DNA of 64,000 nucleotides from Acidobacteriota bacterium (GTDB lineage: Bacteria; Acidobacteriota; Blastocatellia; UBA7656), in assembly GCA_016201275.1 (NCBI GenBank), contig JACQDB010000032.1, positions 1 to 64,000 of the forward strand. The letters are read 5' to 3'. This document shows positions 17,673-27,050 of this stretch, one piece after another; the stretch's first letter is position 1; every line of letters begins with the position of its first letter. Under the pieces are notes generated by a model. It was not told the DNA's origin, did no database searches, and saw nothing but the letters and a program-made list of their open reading frames with translations. The position numbers and the translations under genes were made by a program.

Positions 17673-18185
17673 TCAATCCCTTTTTGCGGGCATCTGGAAT
17701 AATTGCAGGATGATGTTTTGATAATGTTCAGGCAGGTCTTCGTTTGTGCCGGTGTTTTTGCGGCGCACTTTATGAAAGCCTTGGCTTTCATAAAAGCGGC
17801 ACAACTCTTCATTGTTCGCCCAGGAATCCACGCGCAGCCATTGCTTATCGAAAGCGGCGGCACGCTTGTGACTCCATTCAAGCAACGCTGCACCGACGCC
17901 GCGCCCTGCTGCGCCGCGCCGGGAAATCAGCCGATGAATGTAGAGCGCCGTGTCGGGGTCGCCATCCCAAATTTTATCGTCCGCTTCATAAAGGCTGATG
18001 GTGCCAACGATCTGGTCATCAACTTCGGCAAGAAAGACCGCGCCTTTGTTGATCTCCTGGGCGAAGAACGCTGCCGAAAGATGGGCAAAGGTCGGCAATC
18101 CTTTGGCCTCTTGCCAATGGATTGCTTCGGTAAATAAAGCTTGAATGGCGGGGATGTCCGCAACCGTTGCTTGTTTGACGTTCAT
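17673..18185 (-). CDS. GNAT-family N-acetyltransferase
   Basis: 170 residues from the ATG at 18185. GNAT motif A appears as LISRRGAAGRGVGAALLEWS, with the Q/RxxGxG/A acetyl-CoA loop (RGAAGRGVGAAL), and the C-terminal NEELCRFYESQGFHKV is the usual motif B. N-terminal MNVKQATVADIPAIQALF is a standard GNAT start. It transfers acetyl from acetyl-CoA to an amine; the substrate is unknown. An alternative start eight codons upstream at 18209 has no support. Confidence 0.9.
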   Translation of the reverse strand: MNVKQATVADIPAIQALFTEAIHWQEAKGLPTFAHLSAAFFAQEINKGAVFLAEVDDQIVGTISLYEADDKIWDGDPDTALYIHRLISRRGAAGRGVGAALLEWSHKRAAAFDKQWLRVDSWANNEELCRFYESQGFHKVRRKNTGTNEDLPEHYQNIILQLFQMPAKRD

Positions 18186-18260
18186 AAAAAAATAAATCGA
18201 GGAACGCACGACTCACCGGTCGGCTTGAAAAGACAGGCAAGTGAGTTGTGCGCTTCCTAG

Positions 18261-18364
18261 TTAAAGCGTGTCGCAGAAATGGGTTTTCTATCTATATATT
18301 GTGGGTGATGGTGTAACCATCTACAATATATGGGCGATTTCTGGAATTCGGCGACACCCTCTAG
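18261..18364. mobile_element. MITE-like palindromic element, copy A
   Basis: About 104 bp. Outer arms GTGTCGC (18268-18274) and GCGACAC (18351-18357) are in inverse, the ends read TTAAAGC and CCTCTAG, and the centre is a GATGGT..ACCATC hairpin flanked by ATATATTGT and ACAATATAT. The same sequence recurs at 39503-39606 in the same orientation. TA at both ends suggests TA target duplication of the IS630/mariner type. The element lies 24 bases past the end of the Gfo/Idh gene. Confidence 0.75.
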
Positions 18365-18387
18365 TGAAATCTTAAATTATCGAATCG

Positions 18388-19902
18388 CTATTCGCCTAGG
18401 CTCCAGCCTTTGCGGTACTCGCGTTGCAAATACTGATTGGCTTCGGGAACATTGGTGACTTGGCCGGTCGCGCCATCATAGACCAGCTTTTTGCCTTGGC
18501 CGGTTCGCAAAGCCACCACGCCGAGTAGCATGGTTTCAGTCAGTGGTACGGCATATTCAAACGGCGTGCTGGCTTGCTTCTTCTCTTTGATTGCCAGCGC
18601 CCAGTTCATGCGATGCAAGGCTTCTTTCTTTTCGCCGATTTCAATACGCGGTATGGTCTTCTTGACCTTCAACGCTTTTTCCATCAACTTCGCCGGATAG
18701 ACTTTCGGATTCGCGCCATAGGTCTCGTGCATCAAGATGCCTTTTTCGCCTACGAAAATCGCGCCGCCGCCGGGAATCAAAGCCACATCATCGGGTAACA
18801 CCTCCGGTCGCGCCGGCATCAAGCCGCCATCGTACCAGATCAGTTTGACCGGCGGTTGTTTGTCGCGTGCGGCGAAGTGATAAACCACTTTGCTGGCCAG
18901 CGGATAGCTTGCCGGTTTGTTCTTCGCATCGAGACCAAAAGGCGTAGAGGTGGCTTCCACAGTGGTCGGATAGCTGAGGCCAAGCGCCCAGTACGGATGA
19001 TCTATCAGGTGCGCTGCCATATCGCCAATCGCGCCGGTTCCCCAATCCACCCAGCCGCGCCAGTTGAACGGATGATAAATCGGATGATAGGGAATCAACG
19101 GGCCGGGGCCGCAATACAAATCCCAATCCAGGCCCTGTGGTATCGAATAATCACCGGCGATGCAGTTGGCGATTTCTTTGGCCAGGCCGCGTTGATTCCA
19201 GCGTTGATCTTCGGGAACCGCTTCGCCTTTGGTCGGACGCGGCACGCCTTGCGGCCAGACCGGGCGATTGGTCCACACATGAACTTCGCTGACTTTGCCG
19301 ATGATGCCGTCGTGAATCCATTCGTTAATCAAGCGCGCCCCTTCGCTGGAATGCCCTTGATTGCCCATCTGCGTGACCAGCCCCGTGCGTCTGGCGGCAG
19401 CGCGCAAGACGCGGGCTTCCTGTATGGTGTAGGTCAAGGGCTTTTCGCAATAGACGTGTTTGCCCAAATCCATAGCGGTTTTGGCGGCAACCGCGTGCAG
19501 ATGATCGGGGGTGGCAACCAGCACCGCGTCTATGTCTTTTTGCTGGTCGAGCATCTGGCGAAAATCGTTATAGCGTTTGGCCTTGCCATAGGCTTCCTGC
19601 AACTTGAGCCAGGCCGGAGAGGGATTGCCGCTGCGGTCTTTGGTGCGCCGCGCCACCGCGCTATCCACATAATGAAAATCCACGTCGGCCAGCGCGACAA
19701 TATTTTCGCCGCCCAGGACCAGTTCCTGAGCGTCGGAAGCGCCCTGTCCGCCACAACCGATAATGGCGATGTTGAGTTTGTCGCTGGGCGCTTGATAACC
19801 AGTGCCGCCCAGAACGTGGCGCGGCACAATCATTGCCGCCATCGCCAGGCCGGTAGTGCTTTTTACGAAATTGCGTCTGCTGAGGGTATGTTCTTGCTTC
19901 AT
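18388..19902 (-). CDS. Tat-exported Gfo/Idh/MocA-family oxidoreductase
   Basis: 504 residues from the ATG at 19902; an upstream in-frame start at 19959 would bury the signal. The N-terminus has the twin-arginine motif LSRRNFVKS plus a hydrophobic stretch, so the enzyme is probably exported with its NAD(P) bound. The Rossmann region is [17 protein letters not shown], and the family lysine lies in [14 protein letters not shown]. The C-terminal half ([21 protein letters not shown]) matches exported sugar-oxidoreductase-like members common in Acidobacteriota, Planctomycetota and Bacteroidota. The substrate is probably a sugar or sugar acid. It lies downstream of the machine locus by 271 bases, with no clear terminator between, so read-through is possible but functional linkage is unproven. 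Confidence 0.92.
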   Translation of the reverse strand: MKQEHTLSRRNFVKSTTGLAMAAMIVPRHVLGGTGYQAPSDKLNIAIIGCGGQGASDAQELVLGGENIVALADVDFHYVDSAVARRTKDRSGNPSPAWLKLQEAYGKAKRYNDFRQMLDQQKDIDAVLVATPDHLHAVAAKTAMDLGKHVYCEKPLTYTIQEARVLRAAARRTGLVTQMGNQGHSSEGARLINEWIHDGIIGKVSEVHVWTNRPVWPQGVPRPTKGEAVPEDQRWNQRGLAKEIANCIAGDYSIPQGLDWDLYCGPGPLIPYHPIYHPFNWRGWVDWGTGAIGDMAAHLIDHPYWALGLSYPTTVEATSTPFGLDAKNKPASYPLASKVVYHFAARDKQPPVKLIWYDGGLMPARPEVLPDDVALIPGGGAIFVGEKGILMHETYGANPKVYPAKLMEKALKVKKTIPRIEIGEKKEALHRMNWALAIKEKKQASTPFEYAVPLTETMLLGVVALRTGQGKKLVYDGATGQVTNVPEANQYLQREYRKGWSLGE

Positions 19903-20173
19903 CTCTACGATCCAATCTCCTTGCTTGAATTTGCCAAATCCATGTAGCGCTATGTTCACTTGAGAGAAGCCGTTGATAGCGAACCGTTGACCGACAGCAA
20001 GGCGCGGACAATCGTGGGATGATCGAAATCAACCGCCAAAGCCCAAATGAAAACCACTGTAAATAAGGAACTGTTGAGCATAGATAGACTACTTTTTTTA
20101 CCGGGGATTGTCTAATCGTCCGCGCAAAAGATTTGGTGGAATTGAGACCACGTTACAACAGACGCTAAGGAGA

Positions 20174-21856
20174 TTACACTTTTCTCACAGGTTTCTTCGC
20201 TGGAGGCGAAACTTCATCGCCGTTCGTCAATGGATTGAGAGAGGGCTTCTCTCTCTCAGCTTTCTTTGCTGGAGGAGTAGAGGCGAGAGGCTCTGACTTC
20301 TGGGCCGCATTCGCATCGCTTTCTCCTTGAGCAATTTCCCGCTGAGATTTTGATGAGCCATTTTGAGATGACAGAGAGTTGGGGGGTATCGCTTTATTTT
20401 CTTTCAGTGAGAGTAACGCATTGAAAAATACGACAAGGAAGAATACTTCACAGATATTAGCAAGTGAGCAAAGGAATTTGGCGTAGTCTGTGATTGGTAT
20501 GATGTCACCATATCCTGTGGTTGTGATGGTATAATTAGCGAAATAAATATAGTCCAGAAGTTTAAGAGTTGCATTATTCTCTACCGGCTTATTGCTTGGC
20601 GCTGGTATTTGTGGAGTATATGAAACGGCTTCTATTGAAACATCAACAGTTCTTTCGCTATTTGATTTATTTCCATCTGAAGATAATAAAATATCAAACA
20701 TTGGTTTTTTCGGCTCATTTGACTCTGAAAAGCATATCCATTCCACGTTACACCATTTGTTTCCACTTCCTTCATAAAGTTTTTCAACCAATCTATGCTT
20801 TAGATTATGGGCTCTTGCCTCTGCCAATTCATAATTAGATGGGTAGTAGCCGCCACTGGGCGTATCATCGGCATGACCAACCAAAATAACGCGAGCCTGA
20901 AAATTTTTGTCGGTGATTGTTTTTATTTGCTGTACGGCCTCCTCTAACCTCCGATTGTTTTCATTCATTTTATTTGCGATATCAAACATCTCCGGCCTGT
21001 TATTGGAAATTGTCGCTGTCTTTACGGAGGGATTATTTTTTTCCTCAGCTAAAATAGCCTTACCCTTATCGAAATCAAAAGTATTCGTCCATTGAGGTAA
21101 GTTATCAGAAGGAGTGGGAGGATTTTGCCCTTGACTGGTTGCCGCCGTATCTGATCTTTTTGAAGGGATAGTATCTTGATTTTTGAAATATTCCTTTGCA
21201 TAGAGAGCGTGATTTCCATGGGTTTGGCTCTTATCGTGAAAGGCGAAGGCGAAGCCAAATAGGTATGAAATTATCAGAAAGGTGGTGAAAAACAGCATTA
21301 CCGCGATAATAGACTCCTGCGAAGCTGCAGCCTTTAATCGGAGAAGCTTTTCTTTGCTACTAACTATTTTTTCTATTAACCATTTTTTGAATCCCCTATT
21401 GTTTTCTTCACCACCGCTTCTAATTATCTCCTCACTATTTAGGGGAATCATGGCGGCTATGGTCATGATCACCACAGCTATGACCAAAATAGCGATAATA
21501 ACTAATGCAAAACCAGAATTGATCTCAGTATCTTTGCTAATAGCCACATAAAGTATCCATAAAAATGATTGACCGCATCCACCAATTGTCATCACAGCAA
21601 GATAGAATTTATGGAACGCACTGATATTTGGCTCTCGGTTTTTTGAGTATAAAATCAGCCCTCCAATTAATTGAATTAATATTGGAACGCTAAACAGAAA
21701 GATCAGCCAAATAGATTCTTTTTCTTCCTTGTCTGCCTTACTAAACACCTGACAACTTATCGCTGCTATATAAAAAAAGAGGCAAGCTGTTATGCAACTA
21801 AAAGAGACTGCCCCAAGATGATCGGAAGGGTTATTCGCCTTATTTTGCTTTTCCAT
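20174..21856 (-). CDS. Potassium-channel-like membrane protein with an OmpA-type domain inserted before the pore
   Basis: 560 residues. Four hydrophobic segments lie within residues ~12-135. A fifth at ~190-215 leads into a soluble region (~260-410) with OmpA/MotB features: RVILVGHADDTP, then NYELAEARAHNLKHRLVE. After it, residues ~430-480 are a pore helix with the selectivity filter TTTGYGD (residue ~447) and a final membrane helix. If residues 190-215 are the outer channel helix, the OmpA-type domain sits in the periplasmic turret where it could touch peptidoglycan. The C-terminal ~70 residues are basic and cytoplasmic. The ATG at 21856 is preceded by AGGAGA. The gene is last in the locus, 173 bases after the ZorB-like gene. 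That gap contains only a weak CACTC..GAGTG inverted repeat. Confidence 0.82.
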   Translation of the reverse strand: MEKQNKANNPSDHLGAVSFSCITACLFFYIAAISCQVFSKADKEEKESIWLIFLFSVPILIQLIGGLILYSKNREPNISAFHKFYLAVMTIGGCGQSFLWILYVAISKDTEINSGFALVIIAILVIAVVIMTIAAMIPLNSEEIIRSGGEENNRGFKKWLIEKIVSSKEKLLRLKAAASQESIIAVMLFFTTFLIISYLFGFAFAFHDKSQTHGNHALYAKEYFKNQDTIPSKRSDTAATSQGQNPPTPSDNLPQWTNTFDFDKGKAILAEEKNNPSVKTATISNNRPEMFDIANKMNENNRRLEEAVQQIKTITDKNFQARVILVGHADDTPSGGYYPSNYELAEARAHNLKHRLVEKLYEGSGNKWCNVEWICFSESNEPKKPMFDILLSSDGNKSNSERTVDVSIEAVSYTPQIPAPSNKPVENNATLKLLDYIYFANYTITTTGYGDIIPITDYAKFLCSLANICEVFFLVVFFNALLSLKENKAIPPNSLSSQNGSSKSQREIAQGESDANAAQKSEPLASTPPAKKAEREKPSLNPLTNGDEVSPPAKKPVRKV

Positions 21857-22029
21857 GCCAGATTCTCCTTTTACTATTAATGTGGAAAAAAATCAGATTC
21901 CTCTACAACAGGTCTTTATAGTTCCCTTCAAGTTAGGAAACACTCACCATAACCTCCTTAAATAGGAGTGAGTGATCGGTTATTGAGGAGCCGCGTAACT
22001 AAAGTGATCCATAACGAATGAGGAATTCT

Positions 22030-22722
22030 TTACAGCTTATAAAACAACAGCAATTCAATGCGGCGATTGCGGCTCTTGAGTTCAGGCGAGCGATTATCCT
22101 GAAGCAACTTCTCGCTGTTGTATGGCACTTCGGCGGAGCGTTGCACCGGTTTGAATTCGCCGAATGAAGTGGCCGACATCAAGTGTTCCGCAGGGTCTAT
22201 GCCTACGCTCTTTTGCAGAAACTCGAATACCTGTATGGCGCGCATGGCGGCCAATTGAGTATTGGATTGAAAGCGTCCGGTGCGGTCGGTGTCGGCGTGG
22301 CCTTGTATCTGTATCTCTTTAATCAGCGGCAACTGTTGTTTCAAGGCTGCGCCTACGGTTCGCAATATCTCTTCGCCGCGAGGATTCAAACGATAATCAT
22401 CGGGTTGAAACAACACATGATCGCTGAAAGTAATCTGTTGCAGCGTCGGCTCGTTTTTAATGATGACATCATCAATCTTGGGATCAGCGATTGAAATACC
22501 AAAGACATCTTTGCTGAGCGCTTTCGCTTCTTTGCCATACGATGAAGCAATGGCTTGCACCATGTTCTTCTGGTTTTTATCCACCTGGCTGAGGTCAACT
22601 GCGCCCACCGAAATCACCGCCGCCACCAAAGCCAACACCAGCACCAGTAGCAACACCAACGCCAGCATTAAATCAGCAAATGAAGGCCAGAAATTGAAAT
22701 CTAAAATATTTTCTTCTTCCAT
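22030..22722 (-). CDS. ZorB/MotB-like OmpA-domain stator subunit
   Basis: 230 residues. The N-terminus DFNFWPSFADLMLALVLLLV is the MotB/ZorB pattern: one membrane helix with a proton-binding aspartate at its start (Asp17 from this ATG). The C-terminal OmpA domain has IQGHADTDRTG, NTQLAAMRAIQVFEFL and the terminal NRRIELLL, which bind peptidoglycan in this family. Translation starts at an ATG whose A overlaps the last base of the upstream stop (TAATG), with GGAG in place; a TTG at 22737 is also in frame. Tight coupling to the MotA-like gene is as expected for a stator pair. Confidence 0.9.
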   Translation of the reverse strand: MEEENILDFNFWPSFADLMLALVLLLVLVLALVAAVISVGAVDLSQVDKNQKNMVQAIASSYGKEAKALSKDVFGISIADPKIDDVIIKNEPTLQQITFSDHVLFQPDDYRLNPRGEEILRTVGAALKQQLPLIKEIQIQGHADTDRTGRFQSNTQLAAMRAIQVFEFLQKSVGIDPAEHLMSATSFGEFKPVQRSAEVPYNSEKLLQDNRSPELKSRNRRIELLLFYKL

Positions 22723-24797
22723 TATTTGCGTCTCCAAAAAGTAACCTTATCCAACACTCGCCTGCCGAAAGAGACTTCCTCTTCTGCAAAGGTTTCCTTG
22801 CGGCCAACAGTCGTGGTGTATGGACGCGGGGTTTCGCCCGTTTGTACGGGAGGCGGCACAAGCGACTGACTGTTTGCGGATTTCGTTTGATACACCGGCG
22901 TCCCCGTAGGGCGCGGCGTATAGCCATCACCGCTATATGCTTGACGCGGCTGATTGACGCGACGCCCAATGGTCTCCACCTCTTTTTCGATCACGTTGAT
23001 TTTGCGAACCACGGCTTGCACCAGATCGCTTTGCCCTTTGCTGACCAGGCCAAGTTCTTTGAGCGCCACAACCATCTGTTTATTGGTTTCTTCGAGACCT
23101 TTCATCTGCTGCAAGTAGCTGCCGGAAAAATTCAACGCCTTGCCGAACTCCAATATGCTTGTGCCAAAGATAGCGAAATTCTGTGACAGATTGCCGAGGT
23201 CTTTGCCGGTCGCCTGAAACACTTGATTCGACTGCGCCAGGACTTGCAGCAGACCGGCAATTTGCGTGTTGGTCTTTTCCAGATGATTCAACTGGGCGTG
23301 ATTATTTTCCATCTGTTCACGCATCTCGCGCTGCAATTCTTTGGCGACGATATCGGTGCGCTTGTCAAAATTCTCTAGCGACGAAGAGATGTGATCGGCG
23401 GCGGTCTTGATCGGCGTATCGAATTTCGCCAGCCCGCTTTGCACCTCTTTCAAGCCCACCTTCAAGGTTTCGGCCACGGTTTCGAGGTTGTCGTTCAAGC
23501 CCTCTTTGATCTCGCTCAAGTGCTTTCGCAATTCCTCGCGCAGCGGTGCGCCGAGCGCTTCGATCACTTCCTGATTGCGTGCCTCGATGCCTTGAAAGGC
23601 GTTGTCTGCCGCCTGCAATACTTTTTGCAAATCTTCATCCAGCGTGTGGCGCGATGCGATGAAGGCCGACTCGTAGCTCTTCAAACCGGTCAGCAATTCT
23701 TTGATCTGGTGGTTCTGTTCGTCGAAAACTGCTCTGGCGCTTTGTTGAAAACTCTCGGTGTTCTTGATGTTTTCCTTGACGCTTTGCTGGAAACTTTCGG
23801 ACTCGCCGGTCATCTGTTTGTAGAGCGCTTGCAAATCACTTTGGAAAGGCAGCAACGCGCCTACGCCTTCCACAAATTTATCGGCGAACTCCTTGATCTG
23901 TGCAGAAGCTTTGGTCAATTGTTTCAGGGATTGGCTGGCATCCTTGACGCTCTGCTGCAACTCTCCGGCTTCGTTTTGAATGGCGGTGGAAAACTTCGCC
24001 ACGTCGCGCACCGATTCCAGATTCTTCTGTATCTGCTCTTCGCTCAAGGCCAGCGTGCCAAGCAGTTTCTGCGACGTGGTAGGGAAGAGTTGCGGAATCC
24101 ACACCGTCAAAGTTAAATGCTCCAGCGTGTGTTTAATCGGCGCGCACACCAGATTGAGATAGAGGCTGAAGAGAATCACGCCGCCAATCGTGCAGATGAT
24201 GCCGAGGATGCTGGGCGCAAAAGCGCTTTTCAAATGGCTCAACAGATTGGCGAGGTCTTGCGAAAGCAGATCTTTGGATTGTTGCGCGCCGCCCGGTGCC
24301 AGGTGCGACAGTTGCGCCAGCGAGTCGGCCAGGCCAAAGAGCGTGCCGAGCAAACCCAGCACAATGAACAGCGCCAGCACCGAACGCAATATGCCATGCC
24401 ATTGAAAGAGTTTGTTGGTCGTGTGTTTGATCAACTCTCCGGCATCCAGTCGTCCGTCTTCGACCCCGGCTTCATAAATCGCTTGGATATGTTTGGGAAT
24501 AAGGGCGCTTTGCTTGAGCGAGCGATATTTACAAAACTGTTGAAACATTCCTTTGACGATTTCCAGAGTGGGTTGACTGGAAGCCTCGCCGCTCTTTGTT
24601 TTTTCCACCATCCAATCTTTGAGCGACGCGACCAGAGGCCGAACATTTTCGCATTGAAGCATCTGCTTGCGTTGTTGTCTCAGCCACAGACCATGAAGAA
24701 GCAAGCCGACCAGCCAGGCCCCGGCAAGCATCCAGATCAGCGCAATCACCCGCAACGCGAGGAGGTTTTCGGGGTAAAAATAGTTTGAAAAATCCAT
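22722..24797 (-). CDS. ZorA/MotA-like proton-channel subunit with long coiled-coil tail
   Basis: 691 residues from the ATG at 24797 (AGGAGA upstream); the 61-codon extension to 24980 overlaps the previous gene and is rejected. The first helix is at ~13-39. The MotA/TolQ/ExbB core lies at ~125-220: ILRSVLALFIVLGLLGTLFG and SILGIICTIGGVILFSLYLN. A ~450-residue tail rich in Gln, Glu, Lys and Leu heptads follows, as in ZorA of the Zorya defence system, where a long cytoplasmic tail projects from a ZorA5ZorB2 motor. The C-terminal ~100 residues are Pro/Thr/Ser-rich. In flagellar MotA the tail is absent, so the protein is closer in layout to ZorA. Known Zorya effectors ZorC, ZorD or ZorE are not seen nearby. 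Confidence 0.88.
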   Translation of the reverse strand: MDFSNYFYPENLLALRVIALIWMLAGAWLVGLLLHGLWLRQQRKQMLQCENVRPLVASLKDWMVEKTKSGEASSQPTLEIVKGMFQQFCKYRSLKQSALIPKHIQAIYEAGVEDGRLDAGELIKHTTNKLFQWHGILRSVLALFIVLGLLGTLFGLADSLAQLSHLAPGGAQQSKDLLSQDLANLLSHLKSAFAPSILGIICTIGGVILFSLYLNLVCAPIKHTLEHLTLTVWIPQLFPTTSQKLLGTLALSEEQIQKNLESVRDVAKFSTAIQNEAGELQQSVKDASQSLKQLTKASAQIKEFADKFVEGVGALLPFQSDLQALYKQMTGESESFQQSVKENIKNTESFQQSARAVFDEQNHQIKELLTGLKSYESAFIASRHTLDEDLQKVLQAADNAFQGIEARNQEVIEALGAPLREELRKHLSEIKEGLNDNLETVAETLKVGLKEVQSGLAKFDTPIKTAADHISSSLENFDKRTDIVAKELQREMREQMENNHAQLNHLEKTNTQIAGLLQVLAQSNQVFQATGKDLGNLSQNFAIFGTSILEFGKALNFSGSYLQQMKGLEETNKQMVVALKELGLVSKGQSDLVQAVVRKINVIEKEVETIGRRVNQPRQAYSGDGYTPRPTGTPVYQTKSANSQSLVPPPVQTGETPRPYTTTVGRKETFAEEEVSFGRRVLDKVTFWRRK

Positions 24798-24816
24798 CTC
24801 TGTTTTCTCCTGCTCG

Positions 24817-25980
24817 TTATTCGCCCTGACCAAGTTGAAGCTGTCCCAGTCGTACAAACTTCCAGGTTTGTTTGTCACTTGATTCAAAGATCGCCGCTTG
24901 AGGCACTCTGACCCGGCGATAGCGCAGGCGCGGATCATAGTCGGGGCAATAAAAAACTTCGCCCATCGCATCGGGACCAAAGCACGATTGACGAAAGGTT
25001 AAATCGAAACGCGGTACAACGACATATTGATTCGGGCTTACATTGCCAAGTTTCACGGCATAATAATCGCCATCCGTAGCGCTTTGAAAAATCGGTTCAA
25101 GCGAAGAATCTTTGTGCCGCTGCAAGGCGTTGTGAGTACCAAAACGAATCGGGGCATATTGCTCGCGGAAGGCTTGGCGTAGCGACGCATCGTCAGCCGC
25201 TTGGTTGTACAACACCTGAAAAATTTCCAGATCAGCAGCGTGCGAAGGCTTCGCGCTTGGTTTCTGCGGCGGCGGCTCTTCGTGCCGCAGCGGCGTGTTT
25301 ATCGGTGCTTCGTGAAGAGGTGGCGGGGTTGTCGCGTCTTCCTGTAGCGCTTGCCTCTGGTTCAGAATAGCTTGCGTTGCTTGTTTCAGGATCGCTTCGA
25401 TCTGTAGCGGCGTATGGCTAGGCGTTGGGTCTTGAAGCGACTGACTTTGATTCACCGCTTTTTGATATAGCCGTTGCGTCGTTCCCGTTCCGTGAAACGG
25501 CGTGGGCGTTTTCGCTGCGTCTTGAAGCGGTTGTTTCGATAGCGGCTCTTCCTGAAGTGGTGGCCTGTTTGTCAGCACTTCGGGAAGTGGATCGGTATTG
25601 CCTCGCTTTTTTTTCTTCTTCGTCGTTTGCGAATCGAAAGCTTCTGTCTGTCGTCTGAAGGTTCCGCCAGATTGTTGGTATGAAATAGCGGTTTCGTCAT
25701 GAGGGGGCCATTGACCGGCACGATTGAAGGCTCCTGATTCAGGGGGATCCGCTGGGCGATATTCCCGCCAATTGAAATAATATAAGAGGCCGACAAAAAT
25801 TAATCCGCCGAAAGCAAATAACACCAGGATGCCAAAAACAAAATAGAGAAAAGCAAAGCCCACGTTTTCTGCTTGGTCATTCTCAAGCAATCGCACGCCG
25901 ATGAGAATCACCAAGCTTGAGAGAAAGACGTACAGCAATATCTTGATAGCGGAAAGGAGTTTGTCAGTCGTGTCATTCAT
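24817..25980 (-). CDS. Two-TM protein with Pro/Gln-rich linker and conserved C-terminal domain (paralogue 1)
   Basis: 387 residues. Two membrane helices (~10-32 and ~38-68) lead to a low-complexity linker (~75-245) with repeated PLQE/PLQD and PPPLHE-like units. A C-terminal domain of about 140 residues follows: NQAADDASLRQAFREQYAPIRFG, DGDYYAVKLG, VVPRFDLTF, LRYRRVRVPQAAIFES and GQLQLGQGE. The same helices and C-terminal domain form the next protein in the locus, so the two arose by tandem duplication. I do not recognise the domain; its beta-rich pattern suggests a binding module. It ends 19 bases before the ZorA-like start. Confidence 0.8.
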   Translation of the reverse strand: MNDTTDKLLSAIKILLYVFLSSLVILIGVRLLENDQAENVGFAFLYFVFGILVLFAFGGLIFVGLLYYFNWREYRPADPPESGAFNRAGQWPPHDETAISYQQSGGTFRRQTEAFDSQTTKKKKKRGNTDPLPEVLTNRPPLQEEPLSKQPLQDAAKTPTPFHGTGTTQRLYQKAVNQSQSLQDPTPSHTPLQIEAILKQATQAILNQRQALQEDATTPPPLHEAPINTPLRHEEPPPQKPSAKPSHAADLEIFQVLYNQAADDASLRQAFREQYAPIRFGTHNALQRHKDSSLEPIFQSATDGDYYAVKLGNVSPNQYVVVPRFDLTFRQSCFGPDAMGEVFYCPDYDPRLRYRRVRVPQAAIFESSDKQTWKFVRLGQLQLGQGE

Positions 25981-26049
25981 ACCGTTTCCAAGTTATAGGC
26001 AATGACGCTCGATGCCTTCAAATATCCCAACGAATTTTCAATCATCCAA

Positions 26050-26940
26050 CTATTCGCCCTGACCAAGTTGAAGCTGGCCTCTGCGTCCGGGGACTAGCTT
26101 CCAGGTTTGTTTGTCCTGTGATTCAAAGATCGCCGCTTGATGCACTCTGACCCGGCGATAACGAAGTTGAGGATTAAATTGCGGGCAATCAAAAACCATG
26201 CCCATCGCGCCGGGGCCGTAGCTTGATTCCTGAAAGGTCAAATCGAAACGCGGCACAACAGCATATTGATTCGAGTTACCCAGTTGTATAGCGTAATAAT
26301 CGCCATCGTTGGCGGTTTGAAAAATCGGGTCTATAGAAAAATCTTCGCGGCGCTGCATTGCGTTACTCGTGCCGAAGCGAATCGGGTTGTATTGATTGCG
26401 GAAGGCTTGGCGTTGTGAAGTATCGTCAGCCGCTTGATTGTAATGCTCCCGAAATATTTTGTACTGTGCAGAGGTTGAATACTTGGTGATTGATTTCTGC
26501 GGTGTCGGATGTTTTTGATGGTGAGACGACCTATTTATTGATTCTTCTTGAATGTTTTGAGTATTTCCCTGCGATGCATTATCCGAAACGACGGGGACAC
26601 CTACTGATGGCGTTTGATTTCTGGTTTCACCATCCGATTGCGGTGCAGGCGGTATGGGCTGGTTAGTTGGCGTCCAATGCGGGATTAAGGATTTAAATTC
26701 ATATCCACCTGACTGCCGCTCTTCCCACCAACTGATAAGAAATGCAAAGCTAACAAAAAGTAGGAGTCCCAAAGCACATAAGGACAGGATGCCAAACACA
26801 ACATAGAGAAAAGCATACCCCAGGTTTCCCTGATCTTCGTTCTGAAGAATGCCGACTCCTATAAGAATCACGACGCACAGAATGAAGATAATCAGGAGTA
26901 TTGGAATTATTCGACGAAGATCGTCAGCCATACCATTCAT
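26050..26940 (-). CDS. Two-TM protein with conserved C-terminal domain (paralogue 2)
   Basis: 296 residues from the ATG at 26940, preceded by GGAGAG; the TTG at 26952 is rejected. Two membrane helices (~10-33 and ~40-70) are followed by a short polar linker and the same C-terminal domain as the adjacent gene: NQAADDTSQRQAFRNQYNPIRFG, DGDYYAIQLG, VVPRFDLTF, LRYRRVRVHQAAIFES and GQLQLGQGE. The linker is only about half as long as in paralogue 1 and lacks its PLQE repeats, so the linkers have diverged faster than the terminal domains. The function is unknown. Membrane placement suggests an adaptor for the neighbouring machine. Confidence 0.8.
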   Translation of the reverse strand: MNGMADDLRRIIPILLIIFILCVVILIGVGILQNEDQGNLGYAFLYVVFGILSLCALGLLLFVSFAFLISWWEERQSGGYEFKSLIPHWTPTNQPIPPAPQSDGETRNQTPSVGVPVVSDNASQGNTQNIQEESINRSSHHQKHPTPQKSITKYSTSAQYKIFREHYNQAADDTSQRQAFRNQYNPIRFGTSNAMQRREDFSIDPIFQTANDGDYYAIQLGNSNQYAVVPRFDLTFQESSYGPGAMGMVFDCPQFNPQLRYRRVRVHQAAIFESQDKQTWKLVPGRRGQLQLGQGE

Positions 26941-27050
26941 ATAGCTCTCCAAGGCAATGCTTTGCTAATTGTTGTGCTGGAAAGTGGACTGTAATTCAGC
27001 ATTGCTTTAAGCAGCAGACAGCTTTTCCACAATTCCTCTTACCGCCCCTG

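Noticed and set aside
23391-24116. 241-residue plus-strand ORF opposite the ZorA-like gene
   Set aside because: It is a shadow of the coiled-coil tail with no motif or start signal.
22030-24797. A canonical Zorya type I or II defence system
   Set aside because: ZorA- and ZorB-like genes are present, but no ZorC, ZorD or ZorE is seen; the partners differ.
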